From positions 494,320 to 558,319 of the forward strand of contig NC_092239.1 of assembly GCF_036320965.1 (NCBI RefSeq): 64,000 nt of DNA, in the 5' to 3' direction. The notes under the pieces were generated by a model. The model had not been told where the DNA came from. It was given only the letters and a program-made list of their open reading frames with translations, and made no database searches. This stretch comes from Panulirus ornatus (lineage: Eukaryota; Arthropoda; Malacostraca; Decapoda; Palinuridae). Made by a program: the position numbers and the translations under genes. This document shows positions 60,030 to 64,000 of this stretch, one piece after another; positions within the stretch are counted from its first letter, which is position 1; each line of letters begins with the position of its first letter.

Positions 60030-60690
60030 TGTGGTGAGGGGGAGACTTTTGAGTAGTCACTGTGTCAAAGATGTTGTGATAGCCACAGAAATGATTGGAA
60101 AATAGATATGATGAGACAGTGATGGTGATGATCTGAAAGTATAGCAAACTGATAATGATGGATATGAAGGTGTGGCAGGATGATGAAAACAACCTGCAAG
60201 CGAAAAAGGATATTGTAACAGCTTGAAGATCTGACAGTATCATAATGACAAACTGAGGGTGTGACAAAATGATGAGAAGAGTCAAAATAAATGTCAGAAA
60301 GATTACAACAGTTTGAAGGTGCAACAGGATGATATGAATTTACGGCAGGATGATTGTAATACTGCATGTCTGACTCAGTTTGTGTCCAGCAAATTTCTAT
60401 TGCAGGTCAGCCTATCATCGTAACGGCCAGTCAAGTGGCTCTAGGGCGCAATTATGAAATTACTCTCTACTGCTCATTCTCACCACCTGCTTCTCTTCAT
60501 TCAAGCTCGACATCCTTATCCCGGTACAGATACGTCTTGTCACGAATGTCTTATTGCTGAAGGCTACATGGCTACATATGCATTAAAGGATTTAAGCAGC
60601 CTGTGAAGTAATGTAGAATTCTCACTAAAAGGAAGAACTAAATGATTCTTGGTGTCAAGGGGAAGTTTGGGCTCAACTCTATTAAGAAAT
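60030..60690. other. Degenerate repeat and unassigned sequence
   Basis: 60,060-60,360 has drifting GAAGGTGTGxCAGGATGATG words with a period of about 35. 60,361-60,690 has no recognised feature apart from a possible start of the Penelope RT. Confidence 0.45.
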
Positions 60691-61629
60691 CTTTATATGG
60701 AATTCTTTGAAACAAAATGACTTAGGGATATCTTACCTTCTAGGGCAATTTGGTTTAGGTATGCAATTGTTCTTGGTGTTTGGCCAACAAACGAAAATTT
60801 ACAAACATTTTTCTCTTTACTTAACAATTTAGTACCTACTTTCAGATCCACTGTGGAACTGAAAAATAATTGTTTGTTACCATTTTTATATTGCATGATC
60901 CAAGAGATAGAAAAATGTTTAAGTTTAGCATACACAGAAAACTTAAGTGTTTGTTTTTATATTCATTATTACTCGGCTCGACATGATAAAGTTAAACTAT
61001 CATCATTCCAGTCGATGTTCCTCATGGCATTACGCATATGTAGTCAGGAATTCATTCATGATGACTTTGAGAAAATATATTCCATTGGCTTCAAGTTAAA
61101 GTATTTTAGATCTTTCATTGATAAATCCCTCAAATTGGCAAAGAAATCATTTCATAGAGTTAAACCCAAAGCTCCCTTTGATACCAGGAGTCTTTCAGTT
61201 CTCCCTTTTAGTGATGATTTTACATTACTTCCCAGGCTGCTTAAATCCTTTAATGTAAATGCTGTCTTCAGTAATAACAATACTATGAAGAATATCTTAA
61301 TCAAAACTCACCAGAAAATTCTGCGGGCTGTGTTTACAGAATCCCATGTAAAAGTTGTAATATGTTTTTATGTTGGGCAGACTGGTAAGGATCTTTATGT
61401 TAGACTTAAGAGCAGGACAGAAATCAAATGTTTAGTTTAATCATTTAAAAATCATGACCATTGCATTAATTGGAGTAACTGTAACTCCTTTACCACGAGA
61501 AATGTCATTGAATCTTCTGTTATTGGATACGCAAATAATTGTAATGTTAATATTTGTAAAGGCCTATACACACTGGATAGCTTTGTCGTAGGCAAAATTT
61601 GTAAACAGTTCTCTTTCCTGTCCACATAA
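60691..61629 (+). mobile_element. Penelope-like element with GIY-YIG endonuclease (defective)
   Basis: One frame from 60,697 carries the end of a Penelope-type RT: MEFFETK, a TGA, LRDILPSRAIWFRY, then WPTNENLQTFFSLLNNLVPT. It continues with MALRICSQEFIHDDFEKIYS (about 61,024) and LPFSDDFTLLPRLLKSFNVN (about 61,201). It ends in a GIY-YIG-type region with FYVGQTGKDLYVRLKSRTEI (61,364-61,423), a TAA at 61,438, and NSFTTRNVIESSVIGY with the conserved Glu. The RT catalytic YVDD is replaced by YAIV at 60,760-60,771, so both Asp are gone. A pair of compensating frameshifts around 61,320-61,365 hides the conserved CVYRIPCKSC block, which is readable in the neighbouring frame. The element is dead and 5'-truncated. 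Confidence 0.85.
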
Positions 61630-61735
61630 TAAAATTTCCACATTTGAGGGAGGTTTAAAACACAATCAGTGGTTTGACAAGGGGTTCCGCGTACCCTTTA
61701 AGTACAAGTGATGGGATATCATCTGGGCAATAGGC

Positions 61736-61882
<147 letters not shown>

Positions 61883-61983
61883 TTTAGCTTCTATTTGTTA
61901 TTTTCAATCTTTGCATATGAGAAAATTCATACTCTTGGAACCACAGGTCAGTCCTTGCAGTTTTATCATAGAAGTTTTGAATT

Positions 61984-62244
61984 TTCTACTGGAACTGGTA
62001 CTGGTACTGTACTAGTACTGGCACTGTACTAGTACTGGTACTGGTACTGGTACTGGTATTCTACTAGTACTGGTACTGGTACTGGTACTGTACTAGTACT
62101 GGTACTGGTACTAGTACTGTACTAGTACTGGTACTGGTACTGGTACTAGTACTGGTACTGGTACTGGTACTGTACTAGTGCTGGTACTGGTGCTGGTGTT
62201 GGTGGTGGCATTGGTACTGGTGCTAGTGCTGCTGCTGGTATTAG
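61984..62244. repeat. GGTACT hexamer repeat with TACTAG variants
   Basis: Mainly (CTGGTA)n with CTAGTA and CTGTA variants, each rich in small palindromes (GTAC, TACTAGTA). On minus it extends the open frame of the CR1-like fragment as Val-Pro and Thr-Ser dipeptides. Confidence 0.9.
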
Positions 62245-62530
62245 TACTGGTAATGTCATTTCCTTCACCTTGACTTAACTTGTTCCACCATTCCATTACT
62301 CTATTTCTTAAGAAACGCTTTTTCACATTCCTTCTTACACCTCTCCTGCAGTCGTGTTTTCTTGTTCTACACTCTTCTAACATCAAGGAAATACTTTGCA
62401 TTTATCATCATCATGACCTGGGAGTTCATGCACAGTTATCATGTCTTCTTCCATCTTCCCAGGTGAGTAAGTCTCTTTTCATAGATCATACACCTCAAGT
62501 CGGACACCATCCTTCGTGAACTCCATTAGA
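62245..62530 (-). mobile_element. CR1-like LINE C-terminal fragment
   Basis: On minus: LEVYDLKRDL-like start near 62,500, then LEECRTRKHDCRRGVRRNVK and KRFLRNRVMEWWNKLSQGE (62,265-62,380). This is the TRGHxxKLxKxRxxxDVRKYFFSxRVIxxWNKLPxEV block ending CR1-type ORF2. The 3' side of the element meets the GGTACT repeat. It is a different copy from the CR1 at 21-24 kb. Confidence 0.6.
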
Positions 62531-62679
62531 CCTTTTACATTCATAACTTAATAAACTTTCGTTGTATTTTCATAGAAGTGTTTTATTCGGCTTATCCGAA
62601 CAGTTTCACAAGAAATAACAGTAAAGAACAGCAGAAAAAGAAGTTCACATTTCCATATCAGCCTCGTACTGACTTCCTG

Positions 62680-62870
62680 GTCGTGTCCCTGCCACACCTG
62701 CTGGTGGGCAGGTGTTGGTGGCCCCTGCCGTCCACACCGGCGGGAAGGTGTTAGCGGCCCCACCCACACCTGCTGGTAGGCAGGTGGCTGTCCCCTTCCG
62801 TTCCTGCTGGTGGGCAGGTGTAAGTGGCCTCTGTCACAGCTGCCTGTGAGCAAGTGTTGGTATCCTGAAT
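62680..62870. repeat. GC-rich tandem repeat, unit about 38 bp, about 5 units
   Basis: CACACCTGCTGGTGGGCAGG plus TGTTGGTGGCCCCTGCC with variants. The Gly/Pro-rich minus frame derives from it. Confidence 0.8.
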
Positions 62871-62974
62871 ACCTCCATTACCCTGCCAACAAGTGACGAG
62901 TTATGACTGAAGTATGAACCTACACTTTTTTTGTATTCTATCTTCACAACGTAACACCAGCGCTGCTGAGACTT

Positions 62975-63355
62975 GTATCATCAAACATACCCATATCTAC
63001 CCCCACAGAAAGTAACATCTCCTTCCACACATTTCTCAGTGTGCCCACACTATGGCTTACCGCAGCTCTCAAAATTTCATTCGCTGCCAAGTCCACTCCC
63101 AGGTATCTAAATTATTTCCTCAAAGTTCTGTCCACTCAGATTAGCACCTCACCTTACCTGTCGCTCTCCACTGCTAAACTTAATAACATTGTTTTTGTTC
63201 ATTTTCTCCCAAGACTCTTCTTTCACACGTTCTCTCACATAATCAGGAACCAGTATCTGCACTCTCGCTCCAATATGCCGCCCCACCGGCGCCGTATCAT
63301 TAGCAAACAATTAACTGAGTCATCTCCCTGGCGCCACACTCCTGACAGACTGCGC
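62975..63355 (-). mobile_element. Diverged RTE-related fragment K
   Basis: On minus, RYLGVDLAANEILRAAVSHS followed by LRNVWKEM (about 63,020-63,110) and VDMGMFDDT near 62,985 match the post-RT block of the main family (YLGVDLAADGTMEAEVDHRV, LKNVWKSR) with many substitutions. Upstream it fades through a motif C remnant near 63,280-63,300 into a GC/GT tract at 63,352. It represents an older or separate lineage. Confidence 0.6.
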
Positions 63356-63359
63356 GCGC

Positions 63360-63410
<51 letters not shown>

Positions 63411-63425
63411 TGTGTGTCTGTGTGT

Positions 63426-63462
<37 letters not shown>

Positions 63463-63607
63463 TGTGTGTGTGATTATTGATAATAATGATAGTAATGATA
63501 ATAATGATAATAATGATGATGATACTAATGATGATAATAATAATAATAATAATAAGGATAATAATAATAACAATAATGATCATAATAATGATAATAGTAA
63601 TGATAAC

Positions 63608-63656
<49 letters not shown>

Positions 63657-63660
63657 TTAA
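63352..63660. repeat. (GC)n/(GT)n then (TAA/TGA)n compound microsatellite
   Basis: GCGCGCGC then GT with TCTG breaks to about 63,473, then TAATGATAA-type and pure TAA repeats to 63,660. Confidence 0.95.
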
Positions 63661-64000
63661 TTTTTTTTTTTTTTTTTTTTTTGCTTTGTCGCTGTCTCCC
63701 GCGTTTGCGAGGTAGCGCAAGGAAACAGACGAAAGAAATGGCCCAACCCACCCCCATACACATGTATATACATACGTCCACACACGCAAATATACATACC
63801 TACACAGCTTTCCATGGTTTACCCCAGACGCTTCACATGCCCTGATTCAATCCACTGACAGCACGTCAACCCCGGTATAACACATCGCTCCAACTCACTC
63901 TATTCCTTGCCCTCCTTTCACCCTCCTGCATGTTCAGGCCCCGATCACACAAAATCTTTTTCACTCCATCTTTCCACCTCCAATTTGGTCTCCCTCTTCT
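63661..64000 (-). mobile_element. RTE-like LINE copy L, cut by window end
   Basis: T22 followed by the short-type 3' UTR in antisense (63,683-63,865) and the end of the C-terminal module ([11 protein letters not shown] region) at the window edge. The tail tract is TAA repeats rather than TA. Confidence 0.9.

Noticed and set aside
63477..63845. Ile-rich and Asn-rich frames
   Set aside because: Translations of the TAA/TGA microsatellite.

Overview
This window looks like a repeat-dominated piece of an arthropod genome, most likely a decapod crustacean (lobster, shrimp or crab lineage). The reasons are very long dinucleotide tracts (CA, GA, TA), many 20-50 bp minisatellites, and a retroelement mix (RTE-like, CR1-like, jockey-like and Penelope-like) that I know from decapod assemblies. 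No species can be named from sequence alone. I see no prokaryotic genes, rRNA, tRNA or CRISPR. No complete host gene is visible. Two short segments look like exons of unknown genes: minus 6,653-6,796 and minus 44,996-45,298.

Layout. 1-20.9 kb is mostly non-coding DNA with minisatellites (units about 22, 31, 39 and 51 bp) and CT/CA tracts. It holds a decayed jockey-like LINE on minus (1.17-2.06 kb), a probable CR1 3' end (about 3.2 kb) and a second LINE family on plus (17.5-18.7 kb). 21.36-24.6 kb is a long, broken CR1-type LINE on plus, with an esterase-like ORF1 tail, endonuclease, reverse transcriptase (RT) and C-terminus. 28.1-33.7 kb holds a jockey-like scrap joined to three RTE-like copies (A, B, C) in head-to-tail order on minus. 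38.0-51.8 kb holds further RTE-like copies in alternating orientation (D plus, E minus, F plus, G1 plus, G2 minus, H minus, I plus) and two copies of a short SINE-like repeat. 52-64 kb holds two Penelope-like fragments (52.5 kb and 60.7-61.6 kb), another LINE scrap (55.5-56.0 kb), an RTE tail (J, 59.6-60.0 kb), a CR1-like C-terminus (62.2-62.5 kb), a diverged RTE relative (K, 63.0-63.35 kb) and the start of copy L, cut by the window end.

The main biological story is the RTE-like family. Most copies have (TA)n at one or both ends, and several truncated ends stop exactly at a TA or CA tract. Its 3' end carries a small hairpin that also occurs at the end of the SINE-like repeat. This suggests a LINE/SINE pair sharing an RT recognition signal, and repeated landing in TA repeats that builds nested arrays. 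Copies C and D are the least damaged. All copies here lack most of the endonuclease, so none is autonomous as seen.
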